Source of the DNA: Desulfotruncus alcoholivorax DSM 16058
Lineage (GTDB): Bacteria; Bacillota; Desulfotomaculia; Desulfotomaculales; Desulfallaceae
NCBI RefSeq assembly: GCF_000430885.1
Contig: NZ_AUMW01000014.1
Span: 37,403 to 101,402 of the forward strand
Reading direction: 5' to 3'
Length of the DNA: 64,000 nt
A model generated the notes under the pieces. It was not told the origin of the DNA and searched no databases. It was given only the letters and a program-made list of their open reading frames with translations. Each line of letters opens with the position of its first letter. Positions within the stretch are counted from its first letter, which is position 1. Shown piece after piece: positions 52,684-61,538 of this stretch. The position numbers and the translations under genes were made by a program.

Positions 52684-52911
52684 ATGTTTAACAAATTCCC
52701 CATCACGGAAAAAATGCACATTCATTCCCTGGACGGCGAACTGCGGAAAGCTACCATCCTGGGGCGGCTGGGCGACAACGATTATCTTGCCGAATATGGC
52801 AGCGTCAAGTGCCATGCCATCTACAACCCCTTTGTCAATCATTTCTATGTGGATGACAAGTATGGCGTCATCAAGGACAAAAAGCCCGGCAGGGATGAAC
52901 CATGCCGGTAA
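52684..52911 (+). CDS. Small conserved-looking transfer-region protein
   Basis: 75 residues from ATG 52684, with AGGAGG at 52669-52674 inside the end of the Maff2 gene. It looks like a small beta-rich fold (ATILGRLGDNDYLAEYGSVK, CHAIYNPFVNHFYVDDKYG). No family assigned. It is followed by a strong hairpin. Confidence 0.6.
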   Translation: MFNKFPITEKMHIHSLDGELRKATILGRLGDNDYLAEYGSVKCHAIYNPFVNHFYVDDKYGVIKDKKPGRDEPCR

Positions 52912-52922
52912 CGATCACGGAA

Positions 52923-52953
52923 GCAAAGCCCGCGCTTCAAGCGCGGGCTTTGC
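52923..52953. other. Long perfect hairpin before the TrbL gene
   Basis: GCAAAGCCCGCGC and GCGCGGGCTTTGC form a 13-bp GC-rich stem around TTCAA. No T tract follows. It may stabilise the upstream mRNA or reduce read-through into the next gene. Confidence 0.6.
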
Positions 52954-52975
52954 CCTGGAAACGAGGTGAGCTTAT

Positions 52976-53815
52976 TTGGAAAGCGGCAACTGGGTGATTG
53001 AGAACCTGAATAGCGCCCTGGGAACCTGGAACGAAAAGCTGGCGGAAATCTGGCAGCTTGTCGCCCAGTCCCCCACGGAATTCCGAGGTGGTGGCATCTG
53101 GCACGTCATTGCCGATATCCACGGCGCGTTGCAGGCCATCGGCCTAGCCCTGCTGGTATTGTTTTTTGTCATCGGCGTGGTGAAAACCTGCGGCAGCTTT
53201 GCGGAGGTTAAAAAGCCGGAACACGCCCTGAAGCTGTTTATCCGCTTCGCTTTGGCCAAAGGCGTTGTCACCTACGGGCTGGAGCTGATGATGGCGCTCT
53301 TTAACATTGCCCAGGGGATCGTTTCCACCATCATGTACAGCGCGGGCTTCGGCACCACGAGCGAGGCCGTTCTGCCGCAGGCCATCGTGCAGGCCGTCGA
53401 GGAGTGCAGCTTCTTGGCGAGCATCCCCCTGTGGGCGGTGACGATCATCGGCAGCCTGTTTATCACGGTGCTGTCCTTCATCATGATCCTGTCGGTGTAC
53501 GGCCGTTTTTTCAAATTGTTCCTATATACCGCCATTGCCCCCGTACCTCTGGCCTCCTTTGCCGGAGAGCCGAGCCAGAGCATCGGCAAAGCCTTTCTCA
53601 AAAGCTATGCCGCCGTCTGCCTGGAGGGGGCCATTATCGTTCTGGCCTGCGTTATCTTTTCCGTCTTTGCGGCCGCCCCTCCGGTGGTGGACGCCAGCGC
53701 CAGCGCCGTGACGATGGTGTGGAGCTATATCGGAGAGTTAGTTTTCAACATGCTGATACTGGTCGGCGCGGTGAAGATGGCCGACCGGGTGGTGCGAGAG
53801 ATGATGGGATTATAA
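52976..53815 (+). CDS. TrbL/VirB6-like conjugation membrane protein
   Basis: 279 residues from TTG 52976, with GAGGTGAG upstream. About six membrane helices are seen (for example LQAIGLALLVLFFVIGVV and LWAVTIIGSLFITVLSFIMI) with a conserved YGRFFKLFLYTAIAPVPLA and the C-terminal LVGAVKMADRVVREMMG. This is the VirB6-type polytopic subunit of the secretion channel in Gram-positive ICEs. A terminator shared with a minus-strand gene follows. Confidence 0.8.
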   Translation: MESGNWVIENLNSALGTWNEKLAEIWQLVAQSPTEFRGGGIWHVIADIHGALQAIGLALLVLFFVIGVVKTCGSFAEVKKPEHALKLFIRFALAKGVVTYGLELMMALFNIAQGIVSTIMYSAGFGTTSEAVLPQAIVQAVEECSFLASIPLWAVTIIGSLFITVLSFIMILSVYGRFFKLFLYTAIAPVPLASFAGEPSQSIGKAFLKSYAAVCLEGAIIVLACVIFSVFAAAPPVVDASASAVTMVWSYIGELVFNMLILVGAVKMADRVVREMMGL

Positions 53816-53817
53816 AA

Positions 53818-53846
53818 GGATACCGGACAATGACAATCCGGTATCC
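53818..53846 (-). terminator. Terminator between trbL-like gene and a minus-strand gene
   Basis: GGATACCGGA (53818-53827) pairs perfectly with TCCGGTATCC (53837-53846) over a nine-base loop. On the minus strand it is followed by TTTT, directly after the stop of the minus-strand membrane gene. Confidence 0.75.
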
Positions 53847-54257
53847 TCATATATCCTTGAACTGAACGCCATCCCCGTAAACAACAGGTTCTCCTGTTCT
53901 GGGGTCAAGCAAATCCCCCTGCTCGTTAAACTGAACTTTGTCAAGCGGTACGCCCATTTCTCTGGCCCGCCGGATCTGCCACGCGACGTCATCTTCAAAG
54001 TATTTCTCGTCCCGTTTGCGCCGTATCGCTTTTATCAGAGACACAATCCAGCTTAACACGGTCAGGCCGAGCAATGAGAAAAGGATGATATACGCTAAAG
54101 TCTCATGTTCCACCGCCCACTTGTTCAGCACGGTGCTGAAAAGCAGGAAGCAAAGAACGGGAATCGTCAGCCGGAGCTTTCCTGCTGCTTTGAATATGAA
54201 AGAAAGAATGAGCAATCCCACCGTAAGGCAAAGAGAAATAAGGGCCGCGGCTGCCAT
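53847..54257 (-). CDS. Minus-strand membrane protein inside the transfer region
   Basis: 136 residues from ATG 54257, with AAAGGAG 8 bases upstream; the earlier ATG at 54278 lies before that ribosome site. Two to three membrane helices (about 3-25, 30-48, 57-75) are followed by a soluble tail with VAWQIRRAREMGVPLDKVQF. It is the only gene of this strand within the transfer module, so it is likely expressed on its own. Surface exclusion or regulation are possible roles; nothing in the sequence proves either. Confidence 0.6.
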   Translation of the reverse strand: MAAAALISLCLTVGLLILSFIFKAAGKLRLTIPVLCFLLFSTVLNKWAVEHETLAYIILFSLLGLTVLSWIVSLIKAIRRKRDEKYFEDDVAWQIRRAREMGVPLDKVQFNEQGDLLDPRTGEPVVYGDGVQFKDI

Positions 54258-54482
54258 AATGGCCACTCCTTTCCACATAGTCCATATATTTCCATTATAT
54301 CACGCGGCGCAAATATACAAATAAGACCGGAAAACCGTGACGATCTTGAACATGAAGTTTGGCAGTAGCAATGAAGATGGATACGTACAGCACGAATAAA
54401 TTCTCCTTCCTGATTCCATTGTCACGCATGGAAAAAAGAAATGAAAGGATGCCGCAGCGACCGAGGCAAAGGAGGCTTCAAT

Positions 54483-54680
54483 GTGAAACGGGTGAATTAC
54501 CATGAAGAACTGGAAAAAGAGAAGGAAAAACTCAACAGGCTTGGGGAGGAAGCCTTGAAAAACGGCATCCCCCTCACCCAGGATGAGGCGTTTATGGCGC
54601 AAAACCGCAAGGTTGACGCTTTGGTAGTCAAGGTAATTAAGGAGAAAGAACGAAACAGGAAAAAACAGCGGGAACGATAA
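54483..54680 (+). CDS. Small basic ICE protein
   Basis: 65 residues from GTG 54483, with GGAGG at 54471-54475, seven bases upstream. Helical, charged and rich in Lys/Glu/Arg (HEELEKEKEKLNRLGEEALK), ending RKKQRER. It contains PLTQDEAFMAQNRKVD, a pattern like that of small Spo0E/anti-repressor-like helices, but no family can be named. It belongs to the Glu-Arg tail group. Confidence 0.5.
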   Translation: MKRVNYHEELEKEKEKLNRLGEEALKNGIPLTQDEAFMAQNRKVDALVVKVIKEKERNRKKQRER

Positions 54681-54696
54681 GGCAACCGGTGTGCTG

Positions 54697-54726
54697 GCGC
54701 TTCATGAAAGAGGCGCTATCTTTTTT
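54697..54726 (+). terminator. Terminator-like hairpin before the prgI gene
   Basis: GCGCTTC (54697-54703) pairs with GAGGCGC (54710-54716), with one G-T pair, over a six-base loop; six T follow at 54721-54726. The GGAGGTGAT site of prgI starts three bases later. Confidence 0.6.
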
Positions 54727-54743
54727 GTGGAGGTGATGATATT

Positions 54744-55109
54744 TTGGAAGTCAAGATCAACCGGGAAATCCGGGACTATACCGAGAGCTTGTTTTTTGGA
54801 CTGTCCATGCGGCAGTTCATTTTTTCTGTCCTTGCCGTCATCGTGGCCGTCGGCATCTACTTCGGCCTGCGCAGCTTCTTCGGCACGGAAACCGTAAGCT
54901 GGATGTGCATTCTGGGGGCCGCCCCCTTCGCCGCCCTCGGCTTTATTCAATACCACGGCATGACGGCGGAGCAGTTTTTGTGGGCCTACGTCAAGTCGGA
55001 GTTTCTTCTGCCCAAGCGCCTGACCTTTCACCCCACCAACATCTATTACGAAGCCCTGAAGCCCGCCCTGGAAAAGCGCGAAAAGGAGGCTTGGAAACAC
55101 CATGATTAA
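54744..55109 (+). CDS. prgI: PrgI-family (VirB3-like) membrane protein
   Basis: 121 residues from TTG 54744. Two adjacent helices (FIFSVLAVIVAVGIYFGL and WMCILGAAPFAALGFI) after a polar start EVKINREIRDYTESLFFGLS identify the PrgI/VirB3-like family. It works with VirB4 in the channel and is always encoded next to it; here the end overlaps virB4 by eight bases. Confidence 0.85.
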   Translation: MEVKINREIRDYTESLFFGLSMRQFIFSVLAVIVAVGIYFGLRSFFGTETVSWMCILGAAPFAALGFIQYHGMTAEQFLWAYVKSEFLLPKRLTFHPTNIYYEALKPALEKREKEAWKHHD

Positions 55110-57438
55110 AACCCTGCAAAAAATCATGAAGCAGGACAAGGAAAGGTTTGTCGTCCCCAAAGGCGTGCAGCAGGCCATCCCCATCCGCGCCATCTGGCCG
55201 GAGGGGATTTTTCAGGTAGGCAACAAGTTTTCCCGGACCTTTCGCTTTGCGGACATCAATTACGCCGTGGCCTCCAAGGAGGACAAGGAAGCCATGTTTC
55301 TGTCCTATTCGGAGCTTTTGAATTCGTTTGACAGCGGGGCGACCACCAAAATCACCATCAACAACCGCCGCCTGAACAAGACGGACTTTGAAAGCTCTAT
55401 TCTGATCCCCCTCCAGGAGGACGGGCTGGACGAGTACCGCCGGGAATACAACCGGATGCTTTTAGAGAAGGCCACCGGCGCGAACAGCATCGTGCAGGAC
55501 AAATACGTCACCGTGTCGGTAGCGAAAAAAAGCATCGAGGAAGCGCGGAACTATTTTTCCCGCATCGGCACCGACCTGATTACCCACTTTTCCCACCTGG
55601 GCTCTAAATGTGCGGAGTTGGACGCCACCGACCGCCTGAGAATCCTGCACGACTTTTTCCGCTCCGGGGAGGAAACGTTTTTTCGTTTCGACCTGTCCGA
55701 AACCATGCGCAAAGGGCATGATTTCAAGGACTACATCTGCCCCGACACCCTGGAGTTTGAACGCGATTATTTCCGCATGGGTAACAGGTTCGGACGCGTC
55801 ATCTTCCTGCGGGAATACGCCAGCTTCATCAAGGACAGCATGGTAGCCGAACTGTGCGACCTGAACCGCAGCATGATGCTGTCTTTGGACATCATCCCCA
55901 TTCCCACGGACGAGGCCGTGCGGGAGGTGGAAAACCGGCTGCTGGGCGTGGAAACCAACATCACCAACTGGCAACGAAGACAGAATCAAAATAATAACTT
56001 TTCCGCCGTCGTGCCCTACGACATGGAGCAGCAGCGCCGGGAAAGCAAGGAGTTTCTGGACGACCTGACCACCCGCGACCAGCGCATGATGTTCGCCGTT
56101 TTGACGATGGTGCATGTGGCGGACAGCAAGGAGCAGCTTGACAGCGACACGGAAACCTTGCTGACCACGGCCAGAAAGCACCTGTGTCAGTTCTCCCCCC
56201 TGACCTGGCAGCAGATGGACGGCCTGAACACGGTATTGCCCTACGGCCTGCGCAAAATCCACGCCATCCGGACCCTGACCACCGAAAGCACGGCGGTGTT
56301 CATTCCTTTCCGGGCGCAGGAGATTGCCCACAGCGGCGGCATTTACTACGGGCAGAACGTGATCTCTAAAAATATGATTATTGCCAACCGGAAATTATTG
56401 CTGAACGGGAATTCTTTCATCCTGGGCGTTTCCGGTTCCGGTAAATCCTTCACGGCCAAGCGGGAAATCGTCAACCAAATGCTGGCCGGTGACGACGACA
56501 TCATCCTCATCGACCCGGAACGCGAGTATTCGGCGTTGGTCAAGGCGCTGGGCGGCGAGATCGTCCATATCTCCGCCACCTCGAAAAACCACATCAACGC
56601 GATGGATATGAACCGGGACTACGGCGACGGCGCAAACCCGGTCATCCTGAAATCCGAATTCGTCCTGTCCCTCTGCGAACAGCTTATCGGCGGCCAGAAC
56701 CTGGGCGCGAAGCAGAAATCCCTGATCGACCGCTGCACCGCCAATGTCTACCGAAAATACCTGCAAAGCAATTTCAAGGGGAAAACGCCCACCTTGCAGG
56801 ACTTCCACGGGGAGCTTTTAAAGCAGGCGGAGCCGGAGGCCCAGGAAATCGCTTTGGCGATAGAGCTTTTTACCTCCGGCAGCCTGAACACCTTTGCTAA
56901 GGCCACCAACGTGGACGTGACCAGCCGCCTGATCTGCTACGACATTCTGGATTTGGGCAAGCAACTCCTGCCCATCGGGATGCTGGTGGTGCTGGACAGC
57001 ATCCTGAACCGCATCACCCAGAACCGGGCCAAAGGAAAAAACACCTTCATTATTATTGATGAAATCTATTTGCTCTTTCAACATGAATACAGCGCCAACT
57101 TCCTGTTCACCCTCTGGAAGCGTGTCAGGAAGTACGGCGCGTTTTGCACGGGGATCACCCAAAACGTGGACGACCTGCTGCAATCGCACACGGCTCGGAC
57201 CATGCTGGCCAACAGCGAGTTCATTGTCATGCTCAACCAGGCTTCTACGGACAGGATGGAGCTGGCTAAGCTTCTGAACATCTCCGATCTGCAATTAAGC
57301 TATATCACCAACGTGGACGCGGGCAACGGCCTCATTAAGGTGGGCAGCTCCCTGGTGCCCTTCACCGACCAATTCCCGCGCAACACCAAGCTCTACAACC
57401 TGATGACCACCAAGCCGGGCGAACAGGCCCAGGGCTGA
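55102..57438 (+). CDS. virB4: VirB4-like conjugation ATPase
   Basis: 778 residues. The N-terminal domain of about 400 residues binds the channel; the C-terminal domain has Walker A GVSGSGKSF (about 442-450), the IILIDPEREYSALVKALGG stretch, Walker B IIIDEIYLL (about 651) and CTGITQNVDDLL. VirB4 is the essential ATPase of all conjugative type IV systems. No frameshift or missing motif was seen, which suggests the element can still transfer. Confidence 0.92.
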   Translation: MIKTLQKIMKQDKERFVVPKGVQQAIPIRAIWPEGIFQVGNKFSRTFRFADINYAVASKEDKEAMFLSYSELLNSFDSGATTKITINNRRLNKTDFESSILIPLQEDGLDEYRREYNRMLLEKATGANSIVQDKYVTVSVAKKSIEEARNYFSRIGTDLITHFSHLGSKCAELDATDRLRILHDFFRSGEETFFRFDLSETMRKGHDFKDYICPDTLEFERDYFRMGNRFGRVIFLREYASFIKDSMVAELCDLNRSMMLSLDIIPIPTDEAVREVENRLLGVETNITNWQRRQNQNNNFSAVVPYDMEQQRRESKEFLDDLTTRDQRMMFAVLTMVHVADSKEQLDSDTETLLTTARKHLCQFSPLTWQQMDGLNTVLPYGLRKIHAIRTLTTESTAVFIPFRAQEIAHSGGIYYGQNVISKNMIIANRKLLLNGNSFILGVSGSGKSFTAKREIVNQMLAGDDDIILIDPEREYSALVKALGGEIVHISATSKNHINAMDMNRDYGDGANPVILKSEFVLSLCEQLIGGQNLGAKQKSLIDRCTANVYRKYLQSNFKGKTPTLQDFHGELLKQAEPEAQEIALAIELFTSGSLNTFAKATNVDVTSRLICYDILDLGKQLLPIGMLVVLDSILNRITQNRAKGKNTFIIIDEIYLLFQHEYSANFLFTLWKRVRKYGAFCTGITQNVDDLLQSHTARTMLANSEFIVMLNQASTDRMELAKLLNISDLQLSYITNVDAGNGLIKVGSSLVPFTDQFPRNTKLYNLMTTKPGEQAQG

Positions 57439-57455
57439 ATAAGCTGCCAAGCACC

Positions 57456-57487
57456 AACGGCTGGCCGTAATTTTCCGGCCAGCCGTT
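57456..57487. other. Perfect 12-bp hairpin after virB4
   Basis: AACGGCTGGCCG (57456-57467) and CGGCCAGCCGTT (57476-57487) pair around an eight-base loop, with only a short T-rich stretch after it. It separates virB4 from the next gene. Confidence 0.65.
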
Positions 57488-57513
57488 CATTTACTTTGAA
57501 GGAGGAAAACACA

Positions 57514-57921
57514 ATGGAAATCATCCGGTTTGCAGACAGGGAACACAAGGCTTTTTATAATCAAATGCTGACCAAAACCCGCAATCGCGACGCCTATCAC
57601 CAGGCGTTTTTTTACGCAATGGGCATCTGCGCGGAAACGAGGCGCAATATTTATGCCCTCTTTGACTTCAAGGAGGACGGCATCAAACCAGAGGGCCTTG
57701 TGGCGGCGTGGCAGACGGGCGGAACCCGCCGCCTGTGTCGCCTAGCCTTCAACCTGTGGAACGGCTGGACGGAGGAAGGAAAAGAAAACCGTTCCACGCC
57801 TTACGAGCTGTTTGACTGCGGCTTTGCCCCCTACTTTTTTGAAGCCATCCGGCTACGCTATCCCGAATATTGCCGGAGCTTGGAACGCACCGCGCCCCAT
57901 ATTTTCGCAAAGGCGCGGTAG
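57514..57921 (+). CDS. DUF6075-like ICE protein
   Basis: 135 residues from ATG 57514, with AAGGAGG at 57498-57504. It has an N-terminal IIRFADREHKAFYNQML and the segment HQAFFYAMGICAETRRNI, a pattern I associate with DUF6075, a family of unknown role in clostridial ICEs. No membrane helix. It lies between virB4 and the cell-wall hydrolase. Confidence 0.6.
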   Translation: MEIIRFADREHKAFYNQMLTKTRNRDAYHQAFFYAMGICAETRRNIYALFDFKEDGIKPEGLVAAWQTGGTRRLCRLAFNLWNGWTEEGKENRSTPYELFDCGFAPYFFEAIRLRYPEYCRSLERTAPHIFAKAR

Positions 57922-57954
57922 CAGTCAGTAAACCCTGAAAGGAGGTTGGGCGCG

Positions 57955-59955
57955 TTGAAAGACATCAAAACCAAAGCTGCCGTCAAGGACATTAAGGCGC
58001 TGGACAAAAGCCTCGATGTGACTCGCAGGGCGAAAAACGCCTTTATCCGCACCAAGGATCAGGCCGAGCGGACGCAGGGGCCGGAACACGACAGCTATGT
58101 GGCGTATGCCGAGGATAAGGTAAAGGAAAGCGTGGAAACGGTCGGCAATGAGGCTACTCACACGATGGGGCGTCAGGGCAAAAAGACGGTTCAAAAAATC
58201 AAGGAACGCCGCAATTCCCCTTCATACAGCCATCACGCCGATGCTGCCGCCGGCCATGCTACGGAGCAGACCTCCTCCCCTTCCGAAACTGGGCGTCCCC
58301 AAGCGCGCCGGAGCGCCGTTTCCCCTCAAGGAAAGCAAGCTGCCTCGTCCAAGGCCGGAAAAGCACCTGCACAATCCCAATCTCCCGCGCAGGCCAACCC
58401 ATCGGCTCGGCGAAAAGCCGTCCTATTCAAAGTGACGGAAAGAGGTAAACGAAAATATACCCTGGCCAAGCCCAACGAATTGGCAAAGCGGCGGTTTGTT
58501 CAGAGCCGGGCAAAGGCGCGGTTTACCCTAAACAGAGAAATTCAGGCGGCGGAAACCAAAACCGCCCAGGCTCTCCCAAGTCCCGTGTTTAGATCGACCG
58601 GAAAAACAACATGGCGTACCGCCCAAACCAGCATCGGCGGCACTGGCCGCACCGTCCGGCAATCTGCCCGGTCCGACAGTAAAGCGGTCAAGGAAACTGC
58701 CAAGGGCACGATTAAAACGGCGCAAAAATCGGTCAAGACCGCCGGGCAAACCGCCAAGGCCGGTGCCAAAACCTCTCAGACAGCGGCTAAAGCCGCCGCC
58801 AAAACCGCACGGTCCACCACTAAAGCGGCGCAACGGGCGGCGCAGACCGCAAGGGCCACTGCTAAATTCACTATTCATATGGCAAAACTGACCGTCAAAG
58901 CCGCCGCCGTGCTGACCAAGGGACTGATTGCTCTTATAGGCTCAGGCGGGGCCGTTCTTGCCCTGTTCCTGATTATTATCGCCGTGGCTGCCTTGTTATC
59001 GTCTCCCTTTGGCATTCTCTTTTCCGACGAAAACAAGGACGCGGAGATAACGCCCGTTTCCGTAGTGGTACAGGAAGTGAACGAGGAATACAACCAGCGG
59101 ATAGAGGACATCAAGAACGACAACACCTGGGACACGCTGGATGTTCAATACGTGGGCACCGGAGGCAGCCGGGGCAATATCTGGATAGACATTCTGGCCG
59201 CATTCGCCGTCAAAACCGCCCTGGCCGACGAGGGCATGGATGTCTTCACCATCGACCAGACCCGCGTTGACCTTATCCGGGAAGTGTTTTGGGATATGAC
59301 GGAAATCGACCACTGGATAGAAACCGTGAAGCATACCGACAGCGACGGAGGAACATGGTACGAGCGCATTCTGCATATCGTCATCACCCAGCGAACCGCA
59401 GGGGAGCAGGCGAAAATCTACGGCTTTAACGACGACCAGAGGGAAGTGCTGGAGGAGCTTTTAAGCGGCGCATACGACCAGTATTTTATAGCCCTGATCA
59501 CGGGTTTGAGACACCTGGGGGACGGAACGGAGGTTATCGCGGAGGGCCTTTATATCTGGCCCAGCGCCGCCAGTGACTATGTAACTTCCTTTTTTGGCAC
59601 CAGGCTGCACCCCATCCTGGGCGTCTACAAAACCCACACCGGCATTGACATCGGAGCGGGATACGGAACGGCGGTACTGGCTGCCGCGGACGGCGTGGTC
59701 ACAACCGCCGCTTACGACGCGGGCGGCTACGGAAACTATCTCATCATCGATCACGGCAACGGCAATATGACCCTTTACGCCCATATGAGCCAAATGAGCG
59801 CCGGTGTCGGGCAGACGGTGAAGCAAGGTCAGACCATCGGCTTGGTGGGCAGCACAGGATTGTCTACAGGTCCGCATTTGCACTTTGAGGTTTATGTCGG
59901 CGGCACCAGGGTTGACCCCCTGCTGTATTTCTCCAATTATACGGCGGCATGGTAA
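57955..59955 (+). CDS. Conjugation cell-wall hydrolase with M23 peptidase domain
   Basis: 666 residues from TTG 57955; GGAGG at 57941-57945 is nine bases upstream. The first 320 residues are Ala/Lys/Thr-rich with repeated TAK/KTA units (about 235-310). A membrane helix follows (GGAVLALFLIIIAVAALL, about 325-345), then a linker domain, and a C-terminal LytM/M23 metallopeptidase with HTGIDIG (about 561), the zinc-binding Asp, and HLHFEV (about 641). It would open the peptidoglycan for the channel, the VirB1/CwlT role. Confidence 0.85.
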   Translation: MKDIKTKAAVKDIKALDKSLDVTRRAKNAFIRTKDQAERTQGPEHDSYVAYAEDKVKESVETVGNEATHTMGRQGKKTVQKIKERRNSPSYSHHADAAAGHATEQTSSPSETGRPQARRSAVSPQGKQAASSKAGKAPAQSQSPAQANPSARRKAVLFKVTERGKRKYTLAKPNELAKRRFVQSRAKARFTLNREIQAAETKTAQALPSPVFRSTGKTTWRTAQTSIGGTGRTVRQSARSDSKAVKETAKGTIKTAQKSVKTAGQTAKAGAKTSQTAAKAAAKTARSTTKAAQRAAQTARATAKFTIHMAKLTVKAAAVLTKGLIALIGSGGAVLALFLIIIAVAALLSSPFGILFSDENKDAEITPVSVVVQEVNEEYNQRIEDIKNDNTWDTLDVQYVGTGGSRGNIWIDILAAFAVKTALADEGMDVFTIDQTRVDLIREVFWDMTEIDHWIETVKHTDSDGGTWYERILHIVITQRTAGEQAKIYGFNDDQREVLEELLSGAYDQYFIALITGLRHLGDGTEVIAEGLYIWPSAASDYVTSFFGTRLHPILGVYKTHTGIDIGAGYGTAVLAAADGVVTTAAYDAGGYGNYLIIDHGNGNMTLYAHMSQMSAGVGQTVKQGQTIGLVGSTGLSTGPHLHFEVYVGGTRVDPLLYFSNYTAAW

Positions 59956-60082
59956 GTATTGGTTGATTAAAAAAGTTGCGACGACCACCCAAAAGATAAC
60001 GGAGGTGTGATAGCCGATTGGTTGGCTGTCATGCCATCGTGCTTTTTATTAGTGCTAAATTATACGAAAGGTGGAAGAAAGA

Positions 60083-60319
60083 ATGAATTTAGAAGCGTTA
60101 AGGGAGTTGGAATATAAAAAGTGCGCGGGTTTACTGGCTGAATTGCTTGGTTTGGACGGGGATACCGAAGAAAGAATTCTGAAATGCTTTCAACGCACGG
60201 GAATCAAAAACTTTTTTCAGCATCTTGAATCGGCAGACTTAGCCCCTGAGACTTCCGGGAAACTGCAAAGTATACAAGCCCTGATTGAGATATTGGACGA
60301 CAAAAGGGGGCGGTCATAA
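60083..60319 (+). CDS. Small ICE protein of unknown function
   Basis: 78 residues from ATG 60083; AAAGGTGG lies about 8 bases upstream. It is helical (LEYKKCAGLLAELLGLDGDT, GKLQSIQALIEIL) and soluble. No family recognised. It is followed by the RadC-like gene after one base. Confidence 0.55.
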   Translation: MNLEALRELEYKKCAGLLAELLGLDGDTEERILKCFQRTGIKNFFQHLESADLAPETSGKLQSIQALIEILDDKRGRS

Positions 60320-60320
60320 C

Positions 60321-61019
60321 ATGAAGTCAGACACACTGCATACCGAAAAATTTCTAAAAGGGCTGACAACCTTAACAGGACTGCCCTACAAAAAGCTTCA
60401 GCAGTATGTAAAACAAAACAACCCCTTTAACATCTTGGAGTATCCCCACATTATGGAACCAAATGAAAAGCAGCTCGAAAAGATCGGACTGCTCAATGAG
60501 TTCATTGCTTCCTACAACCTTTTGAAAATCTATGAGAGCAATGAAAAAATTACCTTCAATTCATCAACTGCGGCAGGCCAACATTTTTACGCCCTCTTAA
60601 GCGGGATGAAGGACAAAGAACGATTTATGGTCGCTTTTTTAGACAGGGGCAATAACGTAATCGAAATAAAAACCATGTCGGAAGGGAGTGTTGGTCAGAC
60701 AGCCGTTTATCCAAGGGAAATATTAAAATACGCCTTGGCCTGTGATTGCAATGCGGTCATTTTGGCCCATAACCATCCCGGAGGTTCCCGGAACTTTTCC
60801 CCGGAAGATAAAGCCTTGACCCAGAGGATTGTGGATATTTTTCATCCTCTGGAGATCAAAGTCCTGGATCATATTATTGTGGGCGGCGGAAACTATTCTT
60901 CTATGGCGGAAACAGGAAACATGCTTGGCTACTGTAAAGATAAAGCAAATTATGACCCGATTGCATTAGGCGCAATACCCATAGCGGAAAAGCGAAATAG
61001 ATTTCAAGATACCCGCTAA
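60321..61019 (+). CDS. radC: RadC-like JAB-domain protein
   Basis: 232 residues from ATG 60321. The JAB/MPN metalloprotease-like core shows AHNHPGGSRNFSPEDKALTQ (about 148-167) with the conserved His-x-His and Asp. The N-terminal helix-hairpin region of full RadC is reduced. RadC-like genes are frequent at the ends of ICEs, with an unclear role in recombination. It is followed by a bidirectional terminator. Confidence 0.85.
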   Translation: MKSDTLHTEKFLKGLTTLTGLPYKKLQQYVKQNNPFNILEYPHIMEPNEKQLEKIGLLNEFIASYNLLKIYESNEKITFNSSTAAGQHFYALLSGMKDKERFMVAFLDRGNNVIEIKTMSEGSVGQTAVYPREILKYALACDCNAVILAHNHPGGSRNFSPEDKALTQRIVDIFHPLEIKVLDHIIVGGGNYSSMAETGNMLGYCKDKANYDPIALGAIPIAEKRNRFQDTR

Positions 61020-61123
61020 TGACGGAAATCCAAAACGTGATACAAAATATATATCTCTCCTGGGCTAGAAGGTTCTTTTTGGCAAAAGGAACACAAATTG
61101 TTTTTCTGATTTTATACGAGGGA

Positions 61124-61156
61124 AAAACGCCGCAATCTATAAGGTTACGGCGTTTT
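61124..61156. terminator. Bidirectional terminator between radC and the XRE gene
   Basis: AAAACGCCG (61124-61132) and CGGCGTTTT (61148-61156) pair over a 15-base loop, with A-rich and T-rich flanks, so it can stop transcription from both sides. Confidence 0.75.
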
Positions 61157-61187
61157 CTACATTTCTTTAAAAAGGAAGCGGGAGATT

Positions 61188-61538
61188 TTATTCCCCCGTT
61201 CCTTTGGCTTCCTGTATTCCCTTTGCGGTAGCCGCCATGATAATTAAATCCGCTTCCCCTAATTCGTCAAGTTGACTTTCAAGCTGGCGGCGGCGGGTTG
61301 TCTTTTTCGCACCGGTATCTGGAAAAAAGAATTGGTCTACCGATATGTGAAACAAGGTGACAAGCTCATAGAATACCTGAAAGCTCGGATGCTGTCCTTT
61401 GTTTTCAATGGACATAAGATAACGGGGCGCAAGTCCTACTTCCTGCGCCAACCGTTCCCGTGTCCAGCCTCTACTTTCCCGCGCTTCTTTTATAGCCTGC
61501 CCGAAAGCCGAAAAGTCGTATTTACCTTCGTTACGCAT
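61188..61538 (-). CDS. XRE-family regulator
   Basis: 116 residues from ATG 61538, with AGGGTGAT 8 bases upstream. The helix-turn-helix WTRERLAQEVGLAPRYLMSI (about 25-44) followed by ENKGQHPSFQVFYELV is typical; the C-terminal region DQFFFPDTGAKK resembles regulators near the ends of clostridial ICEs. It is divergent from the transfer module and may hold the element silent, as ImmR does in ICEBs1. Confidence 0.8.
   Translation of the reverse strand: MRNEGKYDFSAFGQAIKEARESRGWTRERLAQEVGLAPRYLMSIENKGQHPSFQVFYELVTLFHISVDQFFFPDTGAKKTTRRRQLESQLDELGEADLIIMAATAKGIQEAKGTGE

Noticed and set aside
61019..61231. A 70-codon frame overlapping the radC stop
   Set aside because: It runs through the bidirectional terminator at 61124-61156 and into the XRE gene on the other strand; no family or ribosome site supports it.
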